Assembly: GCA_947652115.1 (NCBI GenBank)
Contig: OX393562.1
Coordinates: forward strand, 7,757,747 to 7,821,746
DNA length: 64,000 nt
From: Blastomussa wellsi
Taxonomy: Eukaryota > Cnidaria > Anthozoa > Scleractinia > Plerogyridae
Direction of reading: 5' to 3'
In this document: positions 24,001 through 33,979 of the stretch, piece after piece
Numbering within the stretch: the stretch's first letter is position 1
Layout of the letters: each line of letters starts with the position of its first letter
Notes under the pieces: model-generated
What the model was told of the DNA's origin: nothing
Seen by the model: only the letters and a program-made list of their open reading frames with translations
Databases searched by the model: none
Translations under genes and position numbers: made by a program

Positions 24001-26344
24001 CAGTTTCAATAATTTCGATGGCATCGAAAATGGCGGAGGCTGACTAGGCCCCTTTAAGGAGGTCTTCCACTACGTTTCCCACGAAAAATATTTTTGAAAC
24101 CAGAACACTTGGAATCTCTAAACATTTGCAAAACTTATTTTCGGCTTTTATTTATGTTTAATGTAAGAAATCTGCACACTGGTAGCTGCATTTTAGCATA
24201 CCAACGCCCATAGCAACGATTGTTTACAAGGAACAAAGTGCTTACAAAGTAGACTCAATTCAACGTAGTTCAGTTATACTTACCTGGAAAGCTTTTATTA
24301 ACGTCGTTTACAATTTAGAAATCTACAATCATTGCACTTTGTAGACATGCATGCAAATCAGTTTGTGACGTCTGACAAGGAATAGACCCACGCCCCTTCT
24401 GACTCGGTCGTGAACCAAATAACGTACACTTTTTCGTAACTTTTTAATGATATAAATAGTCCGCATTTAGTAAAAAGGAGAAACGAAGGGTGCAATGCGT
24501 TTCGAACTGGTGCAGAGGTTTATTTTAACGAAACATTTTTTTGGGGTTAGGTGCACTTTAAAGCTTAATTTCTCAAATAGCAAAAAACACCTATATCACC
24601 AATGTCCAAAAAAGGAGTGTAAAATTTCTGCCCAACTATTTAATTAATATTAGCTAATATTAATTTTTTTCTCATTTTCAAGAAAACAATTACTCCAAAC
24701 TATGTTTTTTGAGGCTTATGGCATGGACAACTTACTAAGGAACAGAATAAACTTAATTTTATGCTTCTCGAGCCATTCGTTCGAGAATTATCGTTTTTGT
24801 GATGAAAGCCCCTTTAGCAGTTTTGGGGGTAGTTATTCATTAACTAGTTTGGCACGTGACCCGAAAAAGCCCATTTTTTAAGTTAGGCTGTGAAGTCCTT
24901 TAACATGGTACCAAAACTATGCCACAAAGTTGTTTTGTAAAAAAAAGTCATTTTTGTGTGGAAGACCACCTTAAGAGGCAAAATGATGGTGCTGATGCTG
25001 CACCTAAAGGTTGCTTTCATAAAATGCATACTGGATGGGCATGTCAAACGAGAATGATCTTTGATGTATTATGGTATGAATTATGGCACTTTATATAAAC
25101 ACAAAAACGCTTAAAGTACATTACTACAGTATACCACTACTTACAATTAGCGCGTCCTACAGTAACTACTGACAAACATGAACAAAAAAAAATATTATGG
25201 TAAGGTTTGGCGCGCTGATCGGCAATAAAGGTACAATATATATTGGGATGAAACTGTATTTCATGATTGTTATTATTTATCCCTTCCCTCGAGAAAGTAT
25301 TCATGATTATCGAGCCTATTTACAAAGGAGATTTATAAACGTCAGGGACTAGCATCCCATCCAGGGGGAGTGAAAATACTCCCAGTCGCTTCATGCTAAG
25401 GAAACCGGGATAAGCTCCGGCGGTATGGGCCACTGGGCTCGACGCAGACTTTGCCTTTTTTTGCTTGCTCTGAAATAGGGCAAGGTTTTCAGGAAATGGA
25501 CCGCACCTTCTCCCTTCTTTCCACGAAAATTGACCTATCTGACTAAAGCACGATCTTTTTCTAGAGACGTTCTTCTGCTGCCTGCTTGCTCACCCTCGCT
25601 TGCGAAAATCTTGAAAATCAGAAAACGCTTCTTCGCACTGACAAGCTGCAAGTAAGTGATCCAAAGAACTCAGGTTCACTTCTGGTTATTTCTTTTGTTT
25701 TACTCAGATTCCCTTCGTATTATTTTTTTCGTATGGGGTCCGGAACCGCACTTTACAGACACGCGCTTATTTCAGACAGGTGTACAGTGATTATCTCTCC
25801 CGCAAATAAACCCGAAACGGATCCTCAAACTGAAATGCAAATGATATCAAGGAGCGGAATACCTTTCGCAAATGATACTGCCAAAAATTAGAAGTGTTCG
25901 AATGTTTTAGCCTTGATGGCGATACAACATTGCTGGTAGAGTTTATTCTGACTGAAGTCCGTTTAAATAGACTCGGGTACACTGTACTTCTTGGCATCCA
26001 TGATCTTTTTTCCCAGTGTGGTCTTCAAGTTAATCGTGAAGAAAACGAAACAAAAATAGTAAAACATATTCAGTTTCATCTGGTACTACTGAGTAACAAT
26101 ATGTAACCCCGACGAATACAACGATATGTATGAAAGTTTAATATTAAAGCATTATTATTACTTCAAGAAAAGTAACTGTATTCGTTGGTTGGGCATTCTA
26201 CTCTAATTGTAAACAAAGAAATAATAAAACAGATTTTAATGTCATCATAGGATTACTTGACGTATGTCTCCGTGGAAAATTGGAGCGCATGGGAAGAAAA
26301 TGAAGCAGCACAATTGATCGCATTTCTTGGGCTTAATCACCCAG
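15052..26344 (+). CDS. Small armadillo-repeat protein, ARMH2-like (eight exons inferred)
   Basis: I infer exons 15052-15118, 15290-15403, 15614-15646, 16311-16402, 22924-22985, 23567-23633, 25565-25651 and 26251-26344. Each has GT/AG borders and reading phase is kept throughout, giving about 205 codons. Exon 3 has only 33 bases. The product is mostly helical with armadillo-like units: 'AVKDLGHLSWS' (exon 3), 'GGPSAAKFAGNQLVNLLSVL' (exon 4), 'ENQDKVRSYGLIEKLIEVL' (exons 5-6), 'AACLLTLACENLENQKTLL' (exon 7). The order resembles the little-studied armadillo-like helical protein ARMH2, but I am recalling that family. The ATG at 15052 lies in a fair start context (tccATGG). The 3' end is uncertain: exon 8 either reads on to a stop at about 26358 or splices, possibly to 26515. 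Intron 4 holds the 4.8-kb palindrome. Confidence 0.65.
17310..17510. repeat. Three tandem units of about 70 bp in the left arm
   Basis: Units share 'aattaatcagaatgtcg', '..tttgatat/cg', 'taat..atg' and 'cctcctatccctt'. The mirror set is at about 21330-21530 in the right arm. They lie near the outer tips of the palindrome, where subterminal repeats of a transposable element or virus would be expected. Confidence 0.6.
18148..18399 (-). CDS. Small ORF of unknown function, left-arm copy
   Basis: 83 residues beginning 'MSTPRRFIDEDNMDFEEA'. Its near-identical partner faces the other way at 20415-20690. It is rich in Asp/Glu and Arg/Lys, has no membrane segment, and I recognise no family. The start is supported by conservation of the N-terminus in both arms. 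The C-terminal halves differ through small indels, so at least one copy is decaying. Confidence 0.4.
   Translation of the reverse strand: MSTPRRFIDEDNMDFEEAAASAVEKRKFQLNRKMTRKVLPDALDGDDEREVAENSMSFYMYMTVIRECDCRVFFSLFTRQQSR
18532..18753 (-). CDS. Acidic ORF of the palindromic element, left-arm copy
   Basis: 73 residues with a Glu-rich stretch ('EPEEEQHEEEENSG') followed by 'DYDLW'-like and 'VREDTEEKYIDEL' segments. The right arm holds the matching sequence at about 20135-20310, with in-frame differences. It may be the acidic C-terminal part of the upstream ATPase-containing frame or a separate protein. No function is assigned. Confidence 0.35.
   Translation of the reverse strand: MTRPWVIMIIDQTFLMEPGEEPEEEQHEEEENSGSSEEDKDTNYDLWLLLRRKVREDTEEKYIDELKRFLDMN
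18903..19400 (-). pseudogene. FtsK/HerA (A32)-type packaging ATPase, broken
   Basis: On the minus strand a Walker A motif (GCGKT) lies at about 19370-19392. The following Walker-B-like segment 'LLDDLMEEGRND', then 'DLFTKHSHHQNITVLYLCQ' and 'AHYVVAFKNPRDQLAIKNLL', are in another frame (18903-19241). The gene is therefore frameshifted between the two motifs and cannot make a whole protein as it stands. The combination is typical of DNA-packaging ATPases of eukaryotic DNA viruses and virus-like transposons. The C-terminal part ('RPFGYMVLD') crosses into the left arm and is repeated in the right arm near 19990-20025. It is an old, broken copy. Confidence 0.65.
19640..19982. repeat. GTG-rich to CAC-rich strand-switch at palindrome centre
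   Basis: From 19640 to about 19810 the plus strand is nearly all GGTGGTGGC-type triplets. From about 19811 to 19982 it is nearly all CCACCACCG-type triplets. The two halves are rough reverse complements, so this is itself a large hairpin, placed between the ATPase fragment and the right arm. The Val/Gly/His/Pro-rich translations in all frames are artefacts of the simple sequence. Confidence 0.8.
20415..20690 (+). CDS. Small ORF of unknown function, right-arm copy
   Basis: 91 residues, mirror copy of 18148-18399 with the same N-terminus and a longer tail ('MTVIREYDCRGFSHYLQ', 'DELLQSATRG'). Differences between the arms are scattered substitutions and small indels, suggesting the duplication is not recent. 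No known domain is recognised. Confidence 0.4.
   Translation: MSTPRRFIDEDNMDFEEAVVSAVEKRKFLLNREMTRKVLPEEPDGDDEGEVAENSMPFVYMTVIREYDCRGFSHYLQDSNQDELLQSATRG
20724..21056 (+). CDS. Repeat protein with [YC]-x-KNRERI units (right-arm copy)
   Basis: 110 residues. The middle is built of about 15-residue helical units: 'YCQKNRERIRSYQRI', 'YCQNNRERINEYWRR' and 'YYAKNKERINQRLR'. It is very basic and probably coiled or nucleic-acid-binding, with an acidic tail ('DTSPEEDRGS'). The left-arm counterpart (minus strand, about 17780-18100) has lost this frame. Similar Lys/Arg/Glu repeats occur in uncharacterised proteins of cnidarian mobile elements, but I cannot name a family. Confidence 0.45.
   Translation: MILRRKQGANPGSTKTMAYRERRDDQIRLETKREEINRAKRAYCQKNRERIRSYQRIYCQNNRERINEYWRRYYAKNKERINQRLRGRLGQTVAQDQMHVDTSPEEDRGS
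22055..22602. mobile_element. MITE with GTTTTCACTCACGTGA ends
   Basis: The left end is 'tatagagcgttttcactcac' and then 'gtgacc'; the right end is 'gtcacgtgaaaacgctccata'. A smaller member with the same terminal signal lies at 37740-37898. The interior has no coding potential. It sits in intron 4 of the ARM-repeat gene, just outside the palindrome. Confidence 0.7.
23880..24053 (+). mobile_element. GGGCCC-type MITE, copy 1
   Basis: Shares 'gtttcagtattatattttac', 'gcggagcg', 'aacactttcagta' and the right end 'atggcggaggctgactaggc' with copies at 30742-30968 and 40069-40780. The left end is truncated. Confidence 0.6.
24054..24974. mobile_element. TTAA-flanked MITE (GGAGGTCTTCCAC ends)
   Basis: The left end reads TTAAGGAGGTCTTCCAC and the right end GTGGAAGACCACCTTAA. 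TTAA at both borders suggests a piggyBac-type non-autonomous element. A different repeat sits inside it (24350-24560, 'gacccacgccccttctgac' and 'ggtgcaatgcgtttcgaac'), also seen near 16070-16220 and 45900-46140. Confidence 0.7.
25345..25460 (+). mobile_element. SINE body fragment
   Basis: Contains 'ataagctccggcggtatggg' and 'ccactgggctcg', matching the body of the SINE at 10440-10660 in the opposite orientation, without a tRNA-like head. Confidence 0.45.
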
Positions 26345-26514
26345 GTGAGCAAATATAATGTAGAAAGACAAGTCAGCCGTCCCTTAGGGTTTTTACGACT
26401 CATTTCTTTATGATTTTTTAGAACTCGTTAAATTTAAAAACAGCATCAACATTGAACATTAGATGTTTGACATTCAAATGTTCAGTGGACAATGTTTTAA
26501 TAACTTAAAAATAG

Positions 26515-27297
26515 AGGACCGGGAAACAGATGATGAGCAGAGAAACAGGCCAAGCTCCCGTTGTGGCCACTGTCGTAAGTGAAAGCCCGTTTAACTTGTC
26601 ACTCAAACAATACAAAGTTCTCTTCAGCAACCCTCCCCCCCCCCTCCACCCCACCCAATAAACTGCCGAGACCACCTTTGAGAATTACCAAATGGTTATG
26701 TCTCACTGAAAACATAGGATTCTGATTCGTATTCAGTTACAAGTACAATACTACATGAATAAGGTAGTCGGATGGCCAATAATCAGGTATCTCCATTGCC
26801 GGTCCCACTTTCTACTCATGAATAAATTGTTTGTAATACGGCACAACTCGTACAAAATACTCAGCGATAACCCACAAAAAACGGGCGAATTTCTAACCTA
26901 TTCTATGGACTACAAATACCGCGTGATATTTGTACTCTTCGAAGCACAGTTAGATCATCGTTTCAACGTTCTATCACATATGAAGAGAGTAACAAAAGCT
27001 CAAGGTGAACCAAAATGAAAAACCAGATAGGATTTCAAACTTTTCTGCAGCCTTTCAAAGGAAAAAGAAGATATTTTAAGCTTAATTTCACATCCATACA
27101 AACTCTCACAGTACAGCATAGAAATGTTTGTTGATAAAGACACCGAATTAGATTGCTACAGTACTTGGTTTCCCGCTAGATTCAAGTGTCGCGGCCGTGT
27201 CTCTCTGACATATGCCAAAGGCCGAAAAAACACTACTCTTAAGTGCACTAGAATTTCATTTCACTTTCTTGAGATTACTTCCTAAGTTTTTTGTATT
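26515..27297. other. Possible 3' exon and intergenic DNA
   Basis: 26515 to about 26574 reads in phase with exon 8 of the ARM-repeat gene ('EDRETDDEQRNRPSS'...) and ends either at a donor-like 'c|gtaagtg' or at a TGA shortly after. The acceptor before it has a weak pyrimidine tract, so I leave it as tentative. A C-rich run lies at 26631-26650. Confidence 0.3.
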
Positions 27298-28322
27298 ATG
27301 CAAATTAGGTATTGAAGACTTCTCTAGGTGTCACAGTATGGAGGTCAAAACACAAAATAGAGAATATCTCTGCAAGTAATGAAGCAATGCAATTGAAACG
27401 TGATGAGCAGGTTAAGAGTTAAGAACTAGTGCAATATGGGCATTGTGTATGCTTTGAATTAGCCATTTTCTAAACAAGCAGAGGACTGGGTACGAATGCC
27501 TAAAATCCACATGAAAGGGCATCCAAGCCTTAGTCATATTGTGAAATTTGAGCGTGGAGTAAAGGGAAGTCAGTGGTGGGCTTCAAACTTCCCTGAAACA
27601 AGAAAGTTTAGTATGCAATGGAGGGACTCTTATCCCTCCCAAGTATACTATGTCTTTGCGTTAAACCTAATAACTCTCAAATTTGAGAAAGCTAAAACTC
27701 CTAAGATAACGATATCAAGCTCTGTAAGAGTATAAAAAGCTTCAAGCTCGCTGTAAGAAGGAAACTTTTCAGGCATGAGTAGTTAGATTAAAGTTTACAT
27801 ATCTTTACATAAATATGCCTTCTGTGCCTCACCAGTGCAGTGCTAATGCAGTACTCCTAGGATGGAGGTTAAGCTATATAGCCAGGTATCATCTAAGCCA
27901 TGCCAGAGTGCTCAGACTAGTGGGCAGGCGCAATGCTAGTGACATTGACTCATCCTAGTGGAGAGCTTCATTTGAACATGAAAGCAAAGCTTTGTATGCC
28001 AAAGAGCAATATATATACATGTTATGATCTTGAAAAGCTCCTATGGGGAGGTATCAATAAACTTATTACTAGTAGTTATTTCACTTTATACAGTCACAAA
28101 CGTGTAACATTTTATTTACAGAAGAGACTAGAGCCAAGACTGTTGCCATAGCAACATAGCATCATCAAAATATGCATCGTGTGGTGTATTTCTTAGGGGA
28201 CAAAGTGCTTACCAAGTACCAATTGCATTCCACCATTACGTGCAGCGATATTCTCTGTTTTGTTTTGACCCCTATACTATCACACCTTGTGATGTCATCA
28301 GTACCAAATTTGCATAATTGAA
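27298..28322. mobile_element. 1-kb non-autonomous element with 120-bp terminal inverted repeats
   Basis: The left end 'ttatgcaaattaggtattga' and following 100 bases ('gaggtcaaaacacaaaatag', 'agagaatatctctgca') are matched in reverse at 28195-28322 ('gatattctctgttttgtttt', 'ttgcataa'). The interior ORF at 27496-27735 has no recognised domain. Confidence 0.6.
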
Positions 28323-28538
28323 AAAACTTTAAAAGTGCCTATGAAGTAAAAAATGTTTTTGACCTATTAGTTTGTTTGTCTTAATTAACTCAAATTTGCG
28401 CGGTTAAGCCATCAAAAGCGCATTTTTTATGTTTTTGGAGCCTCAAAGGTTGGATTTCGCAAGCTGAAGTGGGTCCGTTTCGCGCTCGGGCAAACGCTCA
28501 GAAGTGACGTTGTTGGTGGTTCTGAATACGATAGCGCC

Positions 28539-29230
28539 ATGGCAGATAAGAGAGCGAAGAAGAGAGGGATGAATTATTGTGTGGCTGGTGATCCCAATAA
28601 AGTCAACTGCGCCAACAGAAATGGAACACCAGAGATCTCGATGTATTACTTCCCCAAAGACGAAAGTGTGAGGCAAAAATGGACTCGATTCGTGCGCATT
28701 CACCGAGACCTTTAGATTCTACGACGAGAACGAATACGAGTACGAGATTTGAATTTACATTTTCTCGCACGTACTAACAAAATAGCCTCACCAGAAAATT
28801 TCATTTTCCTTTTTATCAGCAGCAAAGTTAGCACGGTCATTTTTATTTCAGCGAGAATGTCGTAGTGACGAAAACAATGGTAGTAATTTTATCATGTCGC
28901 GATTAGGAGAGGTCTAACTGCCTTCAATAAAAATGACCGTGCCAACTTTGTTTTCGATAAAAAGGTAAATTAAGTTTTCTGGTGAGGCTATTTTGTTAGT
29001 ACGTGCGAAAAAAAAACTTCATATCAAATCTCGTACTCGTAGTCGTCCTCGTAGTAGAATCTAAAGGTCTCTAGTATTTCGTCATGTTTGTCTTTGGCAC
29101 ATTTTGCTTCAAGCACAAGCCAGGTTTCCCGGGTGCTGGATTTGGAGGAGCCGTTGAATTGGGAAAACGTCTTATTAAGGGCTCAGTTTCATCCAAAAAA
29201 TTGGGATATACCGAAGACATCGCCTACAAC
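28539..29230 (+). pseudogene. THAP-domain gene fragment interrupted by a MITE
   Basis: The ATG at 28539 opens 'MADKRAKKRGMNYCVAGDPN', followed by a second Cys, then 'MYYFPKDESVRQKWTRFVRI', the signature of a THAP zinc-finger DNA-binding domain (C..C, FP, W). Codon 55 or so runs into the end of a MITE at 28705, producing an early stop at 28713. Sequence after the MITE (29072 onward) still looks like the rest of a THAP domain and its flank ('ELGKRLIKGSV'), but in shifted frames. The gene is broken. The 86-residue minus-strand ORF over the first part is a shadow. Confidence 0.65.
28705..29071. mobile_element. MITE inside the THAP fragment
   Basis: The left end 'gagacctttagattctacga' and then 'cgag..tacgagtacgagat' is mirrored by 'ctcgtactcgtagtcgtcct' and 'tagaatctaaaggtctc'. 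A second inner pair ('ggtgaggctattttgttagt' and its reverse near 28770) makes it a long hairpin. Confidence 0.75.
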
Positions 29231-29275
29231 TGAACAGTCAGTGAACGAAAGCGGCGAAGAGTAAGGGAAGTTTAT

Positions 29276-29455
29276 TAATAGGCCATTTCCGAGTTCCCTT
29301 GAGCCTCTATTTCAAAGCGAGTCTAAGTGCGAAAGTTTTGTGATGGTAATTAGTTTTGCTTTCCATATGAATGAAAACTCATTTTCATTACAAAGACTTC
29401 GCACTTAGACTCGCCTTGAAATAGAGGCACAAGCGAACTCGGAAATGGCCTATTA
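29276..29455. mobile_element. Palindromic MITE ('taataggccatttccgag')
   Basis: The left arm 'taataggccatttccgagtt' through 'gcgagtctaagtgcgaa' is matched by 'ttcgcacttagactcgcctt' through 'ctcggaaatggcctatta'. A related core ('acgagtctaagtgcgaa') occurs in the element at 57299-57489. Confidence 0.75.
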
Positions 29456-30741
29456 ACATCCTGTGCTATGTGAGTACATGCCCATGTGAAACACCCACGC
29501 ACGAATCTAATTGTTCAGTGGCGCAAGTTGATTTCGTTTTGGAAAACGAGACTAATTTTGACATCGAAAACGATATGGCACGTGTTTGTTTAAAATAGCA
29601 ACATATTATGAAATAGTGGCATATACAGCACGCAAAACAGTCGACACACTTGCGCGTGGTAAATATAAAAATTAATCTACAATTGAATCATGTGGTGCCA
29701 ACAAGTAAATAAAATGAACAAATTAGGAGGTCAAAACCTAAACACCGAGCTCAGAAGACTAAATGCTCGATAAAATTAATGAAAGAAACACACCCTCTAC
29801 AAAAAAAAACTTATAGCTTTCTCAAAGTAGAGCTACAGCAGTTTCCAGAGAAGCCGGACTATGACAAATATCCGTGATAAGAAACTTCATCTTGCATCAA
29901 TATCAATTTAATAGCCACAAACAGCAAATGCAAGCTATCTTCACCTTCACGGAAAACGTTTTACCTTGTCCTTCGATAGTGAAGTTATGAGAGCTTAAAC
30001 ATATCTTGCAAATACAAATGAGTCAAAACAAACCACACGTACAGAACATATTGCAGATTACAGAAGTATCAAACTACTAACGGGAAACCATTCAGACCTA
30101 TGACCCCTATACATCTGCATGGCGCCTACAATGTTATGACTGTTATGGCTTCATTTGAAGAAAAAATGCCTCCAGATAATACAGTATATAGTGCCCTTTA
30201 GAAACTAATGAGAAACAAAATAGGTTGGAGGACCGAATTAACATACAGATCGACGGCACATGAACAAATGTCACGAGCGATCGGCTCGTCCGCATAACGC
30301 AGTTGGATATGTCCAGCTATCTAAATTTCCTGCGATGAATCTCTGCTTGAGGATTGTTCATCGCTCGAAATGGATGTCGAGGAAGGCATTTCATCGTTTC
30401 TGTCAGACACAGTTGAAATTTAGCCCATGGAAATACAAGCTATAGTCCTCTGACTAGGACAAGTTCACTCAAAAGCAATAGGAAGAATTGTGTAAACAGC
30501 ACGCTGGAACCACCAACTACGTCATCACCGCATAATTCGTTTCCCATTCTCCGGAACCCCCTATTTACGTACTTCAAGCAGCAAAAACCGGATTTTCTGT
30601 CCTTTCCACCAAATTTCTTTTGTCATTTTGGAATAAGGGTACAATATACGACAAAATTGTGCAAATTTTTTTTTACTTCATAGGTACTTTAACATCTCAG
30701 GCACTAGAGACATCACAAAAAGGAAAACGCCGTTCTTTTAA
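29456..30741. other. No gene recognised
   Basis: AT-rich, with only ORFs below about 75 residues lacking motifs. Confidence 0.4.
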
Positions 30742-30968
30742 AGGGCCCTGGTCAGCCACACCTTTGTTATTGTTTACATGTGGGAATTTCAGTATTAAAC
30801 TTTACGCGGATCGTGGCGAAACGAAAAAAATCCCTTGAGAAACTTGCTAAAGGTAATTTAAACACTTTCAGTAACATAACCTACAGCAATACAATACGTT
30901 TGCGCTTCACCATACAATTGCTAAAATTTCGATGCCATCGAAAATGGCGGAGGCTTACTAGGGCCCTT
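30742..30968. mobile_element. GGGCCC-type MITE, copy 2
   Basis: Left end 'gggccctggtcagcc', right end 'ggcggaggcttactagggcc'. The interior matches 23880-24053 and the interrupted copy at 40069-40780. Confidence 0.65.
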
Positions 30969-31840
30969 TTTGTGGCTTACTTCAGTTTTGAGAGGGTTAA
31001 AGAACTCGACGTTAAATCTTTTATTAAATGTTCAAACATGTTTTACCTTTTTCTTGTTAGTGTTTTTACAGCCTACAACCATCGAATGCAACATTTGAAG
31101 AATAAAAATGCCAAAAATCAACGAAAATCAACAACCGAGCGCTTAAGAGTGAACTAGCAGTTTCAATGAAGTTTTTCTCAAAATCTACCCGTATTATTAC
31201 TCTACCTCAAAATAGGCCATTTTACAGTTGTGTCCCCTTTGACCAAGCCTTTGATTGGGAGTGAGGCTGAAGGTGACCTTGCTTTGTTACAAACCCTCTT
31301 GCTTTTGATATGTAAATCCTTGTGTTCTTATGCTAACTAGTTTCTGGTCTTTATCATGTCAAGGTCACCCCAAATCTCGCTTTCATACAGGGGCCTGGTT
31401 ACATTTCACAGAACTGTAAAATGGTCTATTTCACAAAAACTTCACATTAATTAAACATTCGTGCAAAATATAATAAAAATCTGTAAAACAGATTTTTTAC
31501 AAAAATGGAAAATGATATTTTGCCCTTTTAAAAAATAGCTCAAAATCTGTCTTACAGATTTTTTTAAAGTTTTGGCTACGGACGTGATTCATCCACATAA
31601 ATAAAGTGTGAAAGTTTCATCGTCAGTTGTATGGAGTTTTTCGAGAAATTTGGGGCCAAAAACAGGTTTTTACAACCTTAGACGAAAATTGAATTGCGCA
31701 TGCCCTTTTTAACTTTCTTATCATATTTTACCACATGTTTGAAAGTATATTGACATTTTTATTTTGTATACCAAGCGGTAAAATTGCCGAAACTTATTGT
31801 TTCTTCCGCGCGAGCAATATCGACGTCAGGCAGAAAATGG
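30969..31840. mobile_element. GTGGCTTACTACAG-type MITE, copy 1
   Basis: Sequence from 'ttgtggcttacttcagtttt' through 'aatcaacaaccgagcgctta' to 'gcgagcaatatcgacgtcag' matches the complete, TTAA-bounded copy at 37913-38758. The left border abuts the GGGCCC MITE and the right end is degraded. Confidence 0.6.
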
Positions 31841-31954
31841 TATTAATTGCTTTTTTGTTTCATTTTATGGGCACTTTATGAATCGCTTGCTCTATGCGCT
31901 CGCGAATAAATATGGAGCAGTCTGAGTCATTAGTTAATTTTAGTTCTTGGCCCC

Positions 31955-33038
31955 TCCTGCGAGCAGTGGTTTTCCTCTACGCCACGCCGAGAGGGAAATA
32001 CTACATTCTCGTCCCCAGAGGCCGCGATCCTTTTGGTCAGCACCAAGAATCACGACCTCTGGCCGTAACCAAATTGTGAGCATGCGTAGAAAATACGTTT
32101 TGTAGCTTTCAGCCAATCAGATTGTGTATGCGCAGAGTAATGCGCGTGATTCGCGGACTTCCGGTGTTGGACCTTCCCAGAGGTCTCGATTGTTGTTGCT
32201 GACCAAACGAATCGCGGCCTCTGTGGACGAGAATGGAAATGCCACTGGGAGCAGCCTATCGTCTTTCCATCGAGCATGCGCGACTTACGTCACGACTCAC
32301 GCCAAGACGCATGTGAAACGCACGTGATGTAAAGTCCGTTGTATTATTTGTTTTTCAAATTTGATCCAGCGATCACGAAAGTGCTCTGGCGATAAAAATT
32401 TTTTTCTCTGCAGCTAACTCTTTACATCATTTTTAACAGTTGTAGAATAAAACTTTCTGCAGTTAAGTTGTCGAAAATGGCTTTGCTTTGCTTCACTATC
32501 GAAATAAAACATCATAAAAGCAAATGGTAGAATGGTTCAGCGAGCCGTGGACATTGGCGCGACTTTAGTCTGGCTGTCTCGTTTTCGCTTGAAATTAATT
32601 TTCTGTAATCATTCAATTTCGTCCACTTGACAAACGCAGAAGACTTTAAATTGAAGTTTAAGTACCTCAAAAAGTTTTCTTAATGCCTTTGCTACATAAA
32701 AAAATAAATTTGACCAAATATGAACAGCATTAACATTTATTTATCGCAAAAACACTTCCGTGATCGCTCGTGCGAAACGCAGCCTGACATAATGTTACAT
32801 CGCTTCTTTGATTGATTGTCAAACCCTTCGATCGTTACACAGCAGGCTCAGTCAAACTCAGCAGCTTTGTGGGTGAGCGCATGTGCCCGAGCCAAAACAA
32901 GTTCGTAAACTGGTTTTACCGGTCCATAGTTAATTTATTCGTCCATGGCTCTGGACGGCGGTTCATCAAAGAATTGTTGGGCTGCTCGCAGTGGTATTTT
33001 CCTCTCGAGAGCGTAGAGGAAAACCACTGCTCGCAGGG
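31955..33038. mobile_element. 1.1-kb element with CCTGCGAGCAGTGGTTTTCC ends, host of a nested MITE
   Basis: Left terminal repeat 31955-32003 ('cctgcgagcagtggttttcc', then 'gccgagagggaaata') is matched in reverse at 32989-33038 ('tattttcctctcgagag', 'gaggaaaaccactgctcgca'). The element carries the CGTCCCCAGAG MITE at 32004-32235 directly after its left terminal repeat. No coding region is seen. Confidence 0.65.
32004..32235. mobile_element. CGTCCCCAGAGGCCGCG-type MITE, copy 1
   Basis: Left end 'attctcgtccccagaggccg' and 'cgatccttttggtcagca', right end 'gctgaccaaacgaatcgcgg' and 'cctctgtggacgagaat'. Other copies lie at 40535-40714 (right end truncated) and 56183-56795 (interrupted). Confidence 0.75.
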
Positions 33039-33979
33039 TAGTGTATAATGTATTTTATTGCTTTGTTTTGTCAGTTGATGCAGGTTCTCGATGGGCGAAG
33101 ATAAAAGCACTGAGCAACAGTATTGGATAAACCCATCCAAAATGCGTTTGATCTCTTACCCTATTTGTGCGAATGTTTCAGATCAATAAAGACAATACCT
33201 GTATTTATGGTTAAATATTTTTAATAAGCCCTCAAAATATATACAGTGGGCAATACAAACAGCTCATTTTCACAAGAGCCTTACACTTCTTGGTTTTCTT
33301 TTCTTGGCTAATTGGAGGAAAATCGTCTAAAAATGACGCCATTTTCATTCCCTCACTACGTTTCGCCTTACCACATGAATGGCCAAAAATACTACATGAT
33401 CGTCGATATATAGACAACAGACAAGTAGAGACTTAAAATGATAAAAATTAAATGTAATGAAAGGTTGAAAACGTAAAATGCTAACGCAGTCCTCGTTGAA
33501 ATCACATGATAAATTCTAGAGCATAAATCAATAAAAATATATTGGTCACTAGCTATTTTACAAGGCTACAAGCAGCGAATGAAATTGAAACCCAGTTCGA
33601 TTTACAATTTAGGTTTGACATAGGGCAATATATTTTCTCTTAGTCAAGTGCGAAAATTTACGAAACAAACCTATGCAAAATGAATGTTAAAGTTTTACAG
33701 AAGTCACTTTCAGGGTTGGCTATGCTTGCATAGGCCAATTCTCTCATAGCGTTTTCTACCTTAGAAACCTATTAATTCTAGGTTTTCTTCAGTGAGCAAG
33801 TAATTTTGATCATCGCGACATAACGATTAATTTTTTAAGGAACTTTGTCTACATCTTCTATATTTGGAGTTACCGAGATTTAAATATTAAGCCAATTATA
33901 TTGCTTTTTAACAAACTATTTGCATGCTGAAGCTTACAAAACCATAAAATGAACGTCAGGTAATAATGAAATGTCCACA
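33039..33979 (-). other. 3' flank / probable 3' UTR of the Ki-67-like gene
   Basis: AT-rich DNA downstream of the stop codon at 33980 on the minus strand. A clear polyadenylation signal could not be singled out. Confidence 0.3.

Noticed and set aside
28443..28703. 86-residue minus-strand ORF
   Set aside because: It is the antisense shadow of the plus-strand THAP domain, which has the conserved Cys, FP and Trp positions.
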